Made by a program: the position numbers and the translations under genes | Shown here: in pieces, positions 51,476 to 58,926 of the stretch | Numbering within the stretch: position 1 is the stretch's first letter | How the letters are laid out: each line of letters begins with the position of its first letter | From: BP-191 sp035940575 | GTDB taxonomy: Bacteria > Actinomycetota > Actinomycetes > BP-191 | Reading direction: 5' to 3' | Length of the DNA stretch: 64,000 bases | Assembly: GCA_035940575.1 (NCBI GenBank) | Contig: DASZER010000026.1 | Span: 10,329 to 74,328, forward strand | Notes under the pieces: model-generated | The model's database searches: none | Seen by the model: only the letters and a program-made list of their open reading frames with translations | What the model was told of the DNA's origin: nothing

Positions 51476-53031
51476 GCCGGGCAGCTCGTCGCGCCGTTGG
51501 TGAACGTCAGCGACACGGCGAACGTGCGCTGCGTCTGCGTGAGGTCCGGGTAGCGCGTGGCCGTCGCGATAACGGTCGGCGAACCGCCCGTCCTCCACTT
51601 CATCGAGCCGGAGGGCAGCGTCGCGCGGAAGATCCGCGAGCCGCTGCTGTTCGTCGTGAGGTACGTGGCGTCCACCTTGGTCGCGAGCGAGTCGGTGAAC
51701 TCGAGCTTGACCTTGTCGGTCGTGTTGAGGCCGCTCACCGTGATGTAGACGAGGCTCTGGCGGTTGAGGATGCCGTTGCCGTTGTGCACGCACAGGCTCG
51801 GCGAGATGCCCAGCGCGTCGATCGCCACCTGGGTGATCGACGGCGGCACGTACGTCACCGTGGTCGAGCGGCTCGCGGTGCCGTTGCCGCTGGCGGTGAC
51901 CGTCCACTGGACGCTGCCGCCGTTGAACTCCCCCGCGTTCGCGGGCAGCGTGTAGGTGCCCGTCGTGTTGGAGTTCGACAGGTTCATCATCGCGGTGACG
52001 GTGCCGTTCTTCGTCGGGTACGACACGGTCATCGACGTCACGTTGGTGGTCGCCGTCGCGGTGACGGTGATCGGCTGCGTGTTGCGGCCCGACGCGCTGA
52101 GGTCGACCGACGAGGGCGAGACGTTCGGCGTGGAGATGTCGAGCGTGGTCGACGACAGCGAGAACGTCACCGTCACCGTGCCGTCCGCGGTCGCGCCGGC
52201 CGGGGCGTACGCCCTGGCGGTGAACGACATCGTCCCGACGTCGAACGGTCCCGCGCCGGCCGGCAGCGTGTACGTCCAGTCGGTGTTCGAGCTCGGCGCG
52301 GTCATGATGAACGACTGCGTGATGTTGCCGCGGTCGACGTAGCTCAGGCGCACCTGGCTCGCGGCGATCGTCGTCTTGAGCCTGAACACGATCGGCGCGG
52401 TGGTGCGGCCCGTGGAGGTGAGCGCCATCGTCGCGGGCGTCGCGTTGAACTGCTGCACCTGGAACGGGCTGACGACGCCGAGGCCGCGCGGCGTGACCTC
52501 GTCGGCCGTCGGCGCGCGCAGGCCCTCGACGTTCAGCGTCTTCGTCGCGGTGCCGACCTGCCAGGACAGGCGCGCGCGGACGAGCTTCGCGTCGTGGACG
52601 TCCGCGTCGTTGTCGGCGGCGCCGATCCCGTCGCCCGCGTCGTCGTACCAGAGGATGTCGAGGGTCCGCTTGTACTTCACGCCGTTCGCGGTGACCTCCT
52701 GGAGCCCCGGCAGCGGGGCGCGGGAGTCGCGGACGCCGCTCGCGGGCGGGTCGAGGGTCACGGTCTCCGACCCGTTCACCGTAGCGGCGTAGCCGGCGTC
52801 GGTGGCGTAGAAGCCGAGGACCTCCCACGGCAGCGCGCGCAGGTCCTCGACGGCCTGGTTGCCGACCTGGGTCGCGCGGACGCGGCGCTCGTTGGACGCC
52901 TGCGCCTTGATCGACGTCACGAGGAAGCCGGCCAGCGCCGCGAACACGATGCTGATGACGACGAGCGCGACCATCGTCTCCACGAGCGTGAAGCCGTCGT
53001 CGTCGCGCTTCACGCGAAGGCGGTCGAGCAC
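51472..53031 (-). CDS. Large PilV-like prepilin with Ig-like repeats
   Basis: 519 residues, unusually long for a minor pilin. Leader VLDRLRVKRDDDG, then FTLVETMVALVVISIVF (Glu at +5). After a pilin-like first part (to about 175) come at least three Thr/Ser-rich Ig-like repeats marked by TLPAG/TLPANAG turns (about 225, 335 and 390) and a final domain with two Cys. It could present an adhesive stalk at the pilus tip. GTG start with GGAGG four bases upstream; 134 bp after the second pilin gene. Confidence 0.78.
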   Translation of the reverse strand: MLDRLRVKRDDDGFTLVETMVALVVISIVFAALAGFLVTSIKAQASNERRVRATQVGNQAVEDLRALPWEVLGFYATDAGYAATVNGSETVTLDPPASGVRDSRAPLPGLQEVTANGVKYKRTLDILWYDDAGDGIGAADNDADVHDAKLVRARLSWQVGTATKTLNVEGLRAPTADEVTPRGLGVVSPFQVQQFNATPATMALTSTGRTTAPIVFRLKTTIAASQVRLSYVDRGNITQSFIMTAPSSNTDWTYTLPAGAGPFDVGTMSFTARAYAPAGATADGTVTVTFSLSSTTLDISTPNVSPSSVDLSASGRNTQPITVTATATTNVTSMTVSYPTKNGTVTAMMNLSNSNTTGTYTLPANAGEFNGGSVQWTVTASGNGTASRSTTVTYVPPSITQVAIDALGISPSLCVHNGNGILNRQSLVYITVSGLNTTDKVKLEFTDSLATKVDATYLTTNSSGSRIFRATLPSGSMKWRTGGSPTVIATATRYPDLTQTQRTFAVSLTFTNGATSCPA

Positions 53032-53164
53032 GGAACCTCCACGTTGAGGACAGTCCTGTCCATCTGGGTCACGTACGTCATCGGCCGGATGGGTGCCGGA
53101 ATTGAGGGCCAACCGCATCAGGGTCCGTACCTCTCGGTCGCGTGCCCGGCCGCGGGCCCCGCCG

Positions 53165-53536
53165 TCACGGCGTGCAGGGACCCGAGATGGGCCGGCCGAG
53201 CGCGAGGTCGAAGTGGAAGTCCGGCGCGCCGGGCAGGTTCGCGTGGTCGGCCTCGATGCAGTAGCCGAGGTGGTTGGCGTCGCGGATCGACAGCGCGTCG
53301 CCGTCCGAAGGGCGGAACGCCGCGTCGGTCAGGCCGGCGTAGGTGAGGTTGTCGTTGAAGTACGACTCCGCCTCGATCGCGGCGTTGCGCAGGTCCGACT
53401 GGGCGGCGCGCTCCCACGCCTTCTCGCGCTGGCTGAGGAACGTCGGGATCGCGATGGCGGCCAGGACCCCGAGGATGACCACGACGACCAGGAGCTCCAT
53501 CAGCGTGAAGCCGTCGTCGTCCGCTCGCCTGCGCAT
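53165..53536 (-). CDS. Type IV pilin, second copy
   Basis: 123-residue pilin: leader MRRRADDDG, then FTLMELLVVVVILGVLAAIAIP with Glu5, a helical spine (SQREKAWERAAQSDLRNAA) and a globular part with Cys near the end (YCIEADH and GPCTP) that likely closes the D-region loop. Its spine is nearly the same as that of the upstream pilin, so the pair arose by duplication, while the globular parts differ. A strong terminator between the two suggests lower expression of this copy. Confidence 0.9.
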   Translation of the reverse strand: MRRRADDDGFTLMELLVVVVILGVLAAIAIPTFLSQREKAWERAAQSDLRNAAIEAESYFNDNLTYAGLTDAAFRPSDGDALSIRDANHLGYCIEADHANLPGAPDFHFDLALGRPISGPCTP

Positions 53537-53611
53537 GTCGCCCTCCTCGTCGTGCTGCCTACGCGGTGCATCGGCATCGCCGCGGCGATGGTGAATCGCC
53601 CGAAAAGCGGA

Positions 53612-53641
53612 GCGGGCGGCACCCTGATGGGTGCCGCCCGC
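53612..53641 (-). terminator. 13-bp perfect terminator hairpin after the major pilin gene
   Basis: GCGGGCGGCACCC and GGGTGCCGCCCGC pair perfectly around TGAT; on the transcribed strand TCCGCTTTTCG follows. It lies 18 bp after the pilA stop, so most transcripts should end here and downstream pilins be made by read-through. Confidence 0.85.
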
Positions 53642-53659
53642 TACCGGGTACTACGGGGT

Positions 53660-54040
53660 CTAGCAGCCGCCGTTGGCGACCTTGCCGTCGGCCGAGTTCA
53701 GGTGGAACGTGTCGTCCGGCGCGGTCAGCTTGCCGTGCACGGCCTGGAGGCAGTACGCGACGTTGTCGGCGCTCTCGAGCGTCAGGGTGACGTCGTCCGA
53801 CGTCTTCCAGCCCGTGGCGCCGGCGTAGGAGCCGGTGTCCGAGAACTGCTCCTCGACGACGGTGGCGGCGTTGCGGAGGTCGCTCTTCGCGGCGCGCTCC
53901 CACGCCTTCTCGCGCTGGTTGAGGAACGTCGGGATCGCGATCGCGGCGAGGATGCCGATGATGATCACGACGACCAGGAGCTCGATGAGGGTGAAGCCAC
54001 CCTCGCGCTCCGCCTGCGCCTTACGGATCCGAGTGAGCAT
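53660..54040 (-). CDS. pilA: Major type IV pilin
   Basis: 126-residue pilin: leader MLTRIRKAQAEREGG, cleavage before FTLIELLVVVIIIGILAAIAIP with Glu5, spine NQREKAWERAAKSDLRNAA, and a compact C-terminal domain with two Cys (AYCLQAVH and the last residue). Called major because it comes first, has its own riboswitch leader and ends at a strong terminator. AAGGG lies five to six bases before the ATG. Confidence 0.93.
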   Translation of the reverse strand: MLTRIRKAQAEREGGFTLIELLVVVIIIGILAAIAIPTFLNQREKAWERAAKSDLRNAATVVEEQFSDTGSYAGATGWKTSDDVTLTLESADNVAYCLQAVHGKLTAPDDTFHLNSADGKVANGGC

Positions 54041-54121
54041 GTCTGCCCTTTCCCATTCAGAGTGTTGAGCCGCGCAGTATGTCGATGTAAACCCTCGCGC
54101 GGCCCCTCCGGGGAGGGTGCC

Positions 54122-54201
54122 GGCCGAGGCAGCCAGGCTGACCCTCGCGGGTCCCTTGGCTTTGCGACCCCGCCTCTCGACGGGTGTGCCTTGTGCTGGC
54201 C
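54122..54201 (-). promoter_or_regulatory. c-di-GMP-I (GEMM) riboswitch upstream of pilA
   Basis: On the minus strand the aptamer runs GGCCAGCACAAGGCACACC, a CCCGTC-GAGA-GGCGGG hairpin with GNRA loop, the hallmark GTCGCAAAGCCAAGGG, a GACCC-GCGA-GGGTC hairpin (tetraloop receptor partner), and AGCCTGGCTGCCTCGGCC closing P1. These blocks align with the Vc2-type core GCACAGGGCAAACC and GACGCAAAGCC. Downstream, 54069-54103 can form GCCGCGC/GCGCGGC and 54104-54117 a second hairpin, a likely expression platform before the pilA ribosome site. The direction of control cannot be read. Confidence 0.88.
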
Positions 54202-54323
54202 TTGCGGCTCGATGACAACTGTTACTTCGGCCCTACCCGGACGCGGCTTGAGCCGGAGGAACGGACTATTTTGCGTGCGCCCGTTCGGTCCATCCGAGCG
54301 CGGGACGAAGGTCCCTGACATGC

Positions 54324-54351
54324 GGAAGGGGCCGCCGTGGCGACCCCTTCC
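54324..54351 (-). terminator. Terminator hairpin after pilC
   Basis: GGAAGGGG and CCCCTTCC enclose a 12-base loop, 18 bp after the pilC stop. It closes the pilB-pilT-pilC unit. The rest of the 328-base gap (54041-54368) contains the pilA riboswitch and, upstream of it, its unassigned promoter. Confidence 0.65.
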
Positions 54352-54368
54352 CCGAGCTGTGCGACGTG

Positions 54369-55589
54369 CTAGTTGACCAGGTCGAAGACCTTGAAGATGG
54401 GCATGTACAGGGCGATGATCATGCCGCCCACGAGGCCGCCGAGGATGCCGATCATGACCGGCTCCAGGAGCGCCGTGAGGCTCTCCGTCGTCGCCTCGAC
54501 CTCCTGGTCGTAGAACTCGCTGATCTTCAGCAGCATCGTGTCGAGCGCGCCCGTGTCCTCGCCGACGGACATCATCTGCACGACCATCGGCGGGAAGACC
54601 TTGTGGTTCTCCAGCGGCTTCGACAGCGCCTCGCCGGTACGTACGCTCTCCTGCACGTCGCGCACGGCACGGCCGAGGACGACGTTGCCGGTGGTGTCGG
54701 CGACGATGTCGAGGCTCTGCAGGATCGGGACGCCGGACTTCATCATCGTGCCGAGGTTGCGGGCGAACCGGCTCAGCGCGATCTTCTGGAACAGCGTGCC
54801 GAACACCGGGGCCTTGAGCTTCAGCGGGTCGACGAAGTCGCGGACCTTCGGGTTGAACTTGATGCGCTTCCACACGAAGAACGACGCGACGATGCTCACG
54901 ACGAGGATCGGCGCGAGCAGCCGCATCTTCTCGCTCAGGAAGACGAGCACGCGCGTGGGCGCGGGCAGCGTGGCCCCGAGGTCCTTGAACATCTCCGCGA
55001 AGATCGGGACGATGAAGATCAGCATGGCGGTGACGCAGAGCAGCGCCATCACGAGGACGACGACCGGGTAGGTCATCGCGCTCTTGACCTTGCCGCGCAG
55101 CTTGACCTCGGCCTCGTAGTTCTCCGCCACCTGGATCAGCACGGAGTCGAGGAAGCCGCCGATCTCGCCCGCCTTGGTCATGTTGACCATCAGCGGCGGG
55201 AACGCCTTCGGGTGCTTCTGCATCGCGACGGACAGCGCGCTGCCGGTCTCGACGTCGTTGCGGACCTCGCCGAGGATGCGGGCCAGCTCGGGGTTCTCCG
55301 TCTGCTCCGCGAGGATGTTCAGCGCGCGCAGCAGCGACAGGCCCGAGTTGATCATCGTCGCGAACTGCCGCGCGAAGATCGCCAGGTCCTTGAGCTTGAC
55401 CTTCTTCGCACCGAAGCCGGGGATCTTGATCTCGGTCTTGAGCCCGCCGCCGGCGTTCTCGATCGAGATGGGCGCGTAGCCCATGCCCTTGAGCTTGGTC
55501 GCGACCGCCGACTCGCTCTCGGCCTCCAGCGTCCCGCTGACGACCTTGCCGGCGCGGTCGCGGACCTTGTACGCGAACGTCGTTGCCAT
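54369..55589 (-). CDS. pilC: Type IV pilus inner membrane platform protein PilC
   Basis: 406 residues, polytopic. Two GspF/PilC helical domains (about 70-195 and 275-395) with the repeated patterns FARQFATMINSGLSLLRAL and FARNLGTMMKSGVPILQSL, each followed by hydrophobic helices. The platform couples PilB and PilT to pilin assembly. An ABC-like N-terminal segment (FAYKVRDRAGKVVSGTLEAES) is typical. ATG 11 bp after pilT. Confidence 0.96.
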   Translation of the reverse strand: MATTFAYKVRDRAGKVVSGTLEAESESAVATKLKGMGYAPISIENAGGGLKTEIKIPGFGAKKVKLKDLAIFARQFATMINSGLSLLRALNILAEQTENPELARILGEVRNDVETGSALSVAMQKHPKAFPPLMVNMTKAGEIGGFLDSVLIQVAENYEAEVKLRGKVKSAMTYPVVVLVMALLCVTAMLIFIVPIFAEMFKDLGATLPAPTRVLVFLSEKMRLLAPILVVSIVASFFVWKRIKFNPKVRDFVDPLKLKAPVFGTLFQKIALSRFARNLGTMMKSGVPILQSLDIVADTTGNVVLGRAVRDVQESVRTGEALSKPLENHKVFPPMVVQMMSVGEDTGALDTMLLKISEFYDQEVEATTESLTALLEPVMIGILGGLVGGMIIALYMPIFKVFDLVN

Positions 55590-55600
55590 CTGCGTTCCTC

Positions 55601-57043
55601 TCAGGCCCGGCCGCAGAGCCGGTTGAAGTCCTCGACGTGGTGGCACTTCTCGATGCCGGTCTCGTAGGTGATCCGGCCCTTCTTCACGAGGTCGGCGAGG
55701 TGCTGGTCCATCGTCTGCATGCCGAACTTCGCGCCGGCCTGCATCGCCGAGTAGATCTGGTGCGTCTTGCCCTCGCGGATGAGGTTGCGGATGGCGGGCG
55801 TCGCGACGAGCACCTCGGCGGTGACGACGCGGCCCTGACCGTCCGCCGTGCGGCAGAGCTGCTGGGCGACGACGCCCTGCAGCGCGCCGGCGAGCTGGAC
55901 GCGGACCTGCTGCTGCTGGTGCGGCGGGAAGACGTCGATGATGCGGTCGATCGTCTGCGCGGCGTCCTGCGTGTGCAGGGTCGCGAAGACGAGGTGGCCG
56001 GTCTCGGCCGCGGTCAGCGCGACGGAGATCGTCTCCAGGTCGCGCATCTCGCCGACCAGGATGATGTCGGGGTCCTGGCGCAGCACGTGCTTGAGCGCGT
56101 TCTGGAAGGAGTGGGTGTCCTCCCCCACCTCGCGCTGGTTGACGAGGCACGCCTGGTGGCGGTGGAGGAACTCGATCGGGTCCTCGACCGTCATGATGTG
56201 GTCCTTGCGGTTCCTGTTCGCCAGGTCGATCAGCGACGCGAGCGTCGTCGACTTGCCGGAACCGGTGGGGCCCGTGACGAGCACGAAGCCGCGCGGGAGC
56301 ATCGCGAAGTTCGCGGCCGCCGGCGGGATGCCGAGGTCCTCGAGCTTCTTGATCTCGTACGGGATCAGGCGGAACGCCGCCCCGACCGCGTCGCGCTGGC
56401 GGTAGATGTTCGTACGGAACCGCGCCTTGCCGGGGACGGCGTAGGCGAAGTCGAGCTCCAGCTCCTCCTCGAACCGCTCCCGCTGCTTCTGCGTGATGAT
56501 CGCGTAGAGCATCTTCTGCAGGACCGGCGGCGTGAGGACGGGGAAGTCGTCGAGCGCCTTGAGGTGGCCGTTGACGCGGATCGTCGGGCGGGCGCCGGCC
56601 GTCAGGTGCAGGTCGGAGCCGCCGCTGTCGAGCACGCGGACGAGCAGGTCGTTGAGGAAGATGCCCTCCTCGCGGCTGTCCTCCTCGAGCGCGCTGCGGA
56701 CGTACGCCGCGTCGCTGCGCTCGGGCGCCTGCGTCTCGACGGCGTCGGGCAGCGGCGGCGCGAACGTGCTCATGGGCGCGGGAGCCGCGGGCGCGGGGGC
56801 GGCGACGGGCGGCGCGGCCGGGGCCGCCGCGAACGGCGCGGGGGCGGCGGGCGCGGCGTACGTCGCGGGAGCGGCCGGCGGGGCGTACGCGGGCGGCGCG
56901 GGCGGCGCGGGAGCTGCCGGGGGCGCGGGCGGGGCGACCGGGGCGGCGTTGCCCGACGGCGGCTGCCACGCGGGGTCGAGCGGCGAGGCGACTGACGGCG
57001 CCTGAGCGGCGAAGAAGTCCTCGCCGGATCCGTGAGCGGTCAC
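55601..57043 (-). CDS. pilT: Pilus retraction ATPase PilT with long Pro/Ala extension
   Basis: Hexameric ATPase that powers pilus retraction. The conserved part (about 125-480) has the PAS-like SDLHLTAGARPTIRVNGHL, Walker A GPTGSGKST (258-266), the Asp box and Walker B DPDIILVGEMRDLET, His box HLVFATLHTQDAAQTIDR, and the AIRNLIREGK region typical of PilT. Odd is a Pro/Ala-rich extension (about 30-90) ahead of a possible internal ATG at residue 91; PilT proteins usually start near residue 125. GTG start. Between pilB and pilC. Confidence 0.93.
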   Translation of the reverse strand: MTAHGSGEDFFAAQAPSVASPLDPAWQPPSGNAAPVAPPAPPAAPAPPAPPAYAPPAAPATYAAPAAPAPFAAAPAAPPVAAPAPAAPAPMSTFAPPLPDAVETQAPERSDAAYVRSALEEDSREEGIFLNDLLVRVLDSGGSDLHLTAGARPTIRVNGHLKALDDFPVLTPPVLQKMLYAIITQKQRERFEEELELDFAYAVPGKARFRTNIYRQRDAVGAAFRLIPYEIKKLEDLGIPPAAANFAMLPRGFVLVTGPTGSGKSTTLASLIDLANRNRKDHIMTVEDPIEFLHRHQACLVNQREVGEDTHSFQNALKHVLRQDPDIILVGEMRDLETISVALTAAETGHLVFATLHTQDAAQTIDRIIDVFPPHQQQQVRVQLAGALQGVVAQQLCRTADGQGRVVTAEVLVATPAIRNLIREGKTHQIYSAMQAGAKFGMQTMDQHLADLVKKGRITYETGIEKCHHVEDFNRLCGRA

Positions 57044-57170
57044 GCTCGATGCCCCTTTCGGACGCGATGCGGCAGGGTGCCCTGCTCCTGAACGTCCATC
57101 GGCATCGGCCTGACCCCCCTTGAGCCGATTGGCCGCGTCCGCTGCGGTGACTGGCGCACTCCCCCGGGCG

Positions 57171-58838
57171 TCAGACGACGACGCGGAGGATCTCTTCCAG
57201 GGAGGTGTGGCCGAGCAGCACCTTCGACATGCCGTCGTGGCGCAGCGTGGTCATGCCCTGGGCGCGCGCGACCTTGCCGATCTCGTCGGCGGAGTGGCGC
57301 TCGACGGCGAGCCGCTCCACGTCCTCCGAGACCGTCATGACCTCGTGGAGCGCCATGCGGCCCTTGTAGCCGGTCTTGGAGCACGCGGAGCAGCCGACGG
57401 GCCTGTACAGCGTCGGGATCGGCTCGCCCGGCGTCCACGGGAAGCGCGCGTGGATCAGCGACTCCTCCGTCGGCTGGTACGCCTCCTTGCACTTCGGGCA
57501 GAGGCGGCGCGCGAGCCGTTGCGCCAGCACGCAGTCGAGCGCGGAGCCGACGAGGAACGGCTCGATGCCCATCTCGATGAGGCGGTTGATGGCCGAGGGC
57601 GCGTCGTTGGTGTGCAGCGTCGCGAGGACGAGGTGGCCGGTGAGCGCGGCCTCGATCGCGATCTGGGCCGTCTCGTGGTCGCGGATCTCGCCGATCAGCA
57701 CGATGTCGGGGTCCGACCGCAGGATCGAGCGCAGGGCCGCGGCGAACGTCAGGCCCGCCTTGTTGTTGACCTGCACCTGGTTGATTCCAGGGAGGCGGTA
57801 CTCGACCGGGTCCTCGACCGTGATGGTGTTGCGGTCGACGGTGTTGACGATGTTCAACGTCGCGTAGAGCGTCGTCGACTTGCCGGAGCCCGTGGGGCCG
57901 GTGACGAGGATCATCCCGTACGGCTTGGTGAACGACTCCTGGTAGCGCGCGAAGTTGTCCGGCATGAAGCCGAGGTCGGCGAGCTTCAGCATCGCGGTGG
58001 AGTTGTCCAGGATTCGCATGACGACCTTCTCGCCCCACACGGTGGGGAGGGTCGCGACGCGGAGGTCGATCTTCTTGCCGTTCGCGTTGACCGACAGGCG
58101 GCCGTCCTGCGGGATGCGGCGCTCGGCGATGTTGATGTCCGCCATGATCTTCAGGCGGGAGATGACGCCGGCCTGGATCGTCTTGGGCGAGCGCATGATC
58201 TCGTGCAGCACGCCGTCGATGCGGAACCGCACGCGCAGGTCGCGCTCGGCCGGCTCGATGTGGATGTCCGAGGCGCGGTCCTGGATGGCCTGCGTGATGA
58301 GCAGGTTCACGAACTTGACGATCGGGGCGTCGTCGACGATCTCCTTGACCTTGGAGAGCTCGTCCGGCTCGTCGGCCACGTCGATCGTGCCCGCGAGGTC
58401 CTCGATGTCGGTGTCCATGCGGTGGACGCGGTTGATCGCCTGGATGACGTCGGCCTTGGTGGCGACGACCGGCTTGACCTCCATGCCCGTGATCGAGCGG
58501 AAGTCGTCGACCGCGAACACGTTCGCGGGGTCGGCCATCGCGACGACGAGCCTGCGCTCCTCGTCGTAGCCGATCGCGATGGCGTTGTGCCTGCGCGAGA
58601 CGGCGTCGGGCACCAGGGCCGCCGCCGACGGGTCGATCGGGTACTCGGTCAGGTCGACGAACTGGAGCCCGATCTGCTGCGCCAGGGAGGCGACGAGCTG
58701 GCTCTCGGTGACCATGCCGAGCTCGACGAGCACGCGCCCGAGGGACTTCCCGAGCCGCTGCTGCTCCGAGACGGCCTGCTCGAGCTGGTCGGACGTGAGG
58801 AGCCCGCCTTCGAGCAGGATGTCGCCGAGCTGCTTCAC
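57171..58838 (-). CDS. pilB: Pilus extension ATPase PilB with MshEN-type N-domain
   Basis: 555-residue assembly ATPase. N-terminal MshEN/T2SSE_N domain with two similar 24-residue motifs, LGDILLEGGLLTSDQLEQAV (from residue 4) and LGRVLVELGMVTESQLVASL (from 33), the layout that binds c-di-GMP in MshE. Then Walker A GPTGSGKST (314-322), Walker B DPDIVLIGEIRDHET, His box HLVLATLHTNDAPSAINR, and the C4 zinc site CPKC and CSAC. GTG start with AGGAGGTGAC. First gene of pilB-pilT-pilC, after a terminator hairpin. Confidence 0.95.
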   Translation of the reverse strand: MKQLGDILLEGGLLTSDQLEQAVSEQQRLGKSLGRVLVELGMVTESQLVASLAQQIGLQFVDLTEYPIDPSAAALVPDAVSRRHNAIAIGYDEERRLVVAMADPANVFAVDDFRSITGMEVKPVVATKADVIQAINRVHRMDTDIEDLAGTIDVADEPDELSKVKEIVDDAPIVKFVNLLITQAIQDRASDIHIEPAERDLRVRFRIDGVLHEIMRSPKTIQAGVISRLKIMADINIAERRIPQDGRLSVNANGKKIDLRVATLPTVWGEKVVMRILDNSTAMLKLADLGFMPDNFARYQESFTKPYGMILVTGPTGSGKSTTLYATLNIVNTVDRNTITVEDPVEYRLPGINQVQVNNKAGLTFAAALRSILRSDPDIVLIGEIRDHETAQIAIEAALTGHLVLATLHTNDAPSAINRLIEMGIEPFLVGSALDCVLAQRLARRLCPKCKEAYQPTEESLIHARFPWTPGEPIPTLYRPVGCSACSKTGYKGRMALHEVMTVSEDVERLAVERHSADEIGKVARAQGMTTLRHDGMSKVLLGHTSLEEILRVVV

Positions 58839-58862
58839 GTCACCTCCTCCTTCGCGAACGAC

Positions 58863-58910
58863 AGGGACCGGCCTTCTCCGCTCGACTATCGGCGGATCCG
58901 GCCGGTCCCT
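58863..58910 (-). terminator. Long hairpin between the FN3 protein gene and pilB
   Basis: AGGGACCGGCC and GGCCGGTCCCT form an 11-bp perfect stem, extended inside by TCCGC/GCGGA. It lies 16 bp after the upstream stop codon. No U-tract follows, so it may be a terminator or a leader structure of pilB. Confidence 0.6.
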
Positions 58911-58926
58911 GAACGGGTCGCGGCGG

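Noticed and set aside
54200..54368. Sigma-54 or FliA-type promoter for pilA.
   Set aside because: No GG-N10-GC or FliA-like spacing was found upstream of the riboswitch; the promoter stays unassigned.
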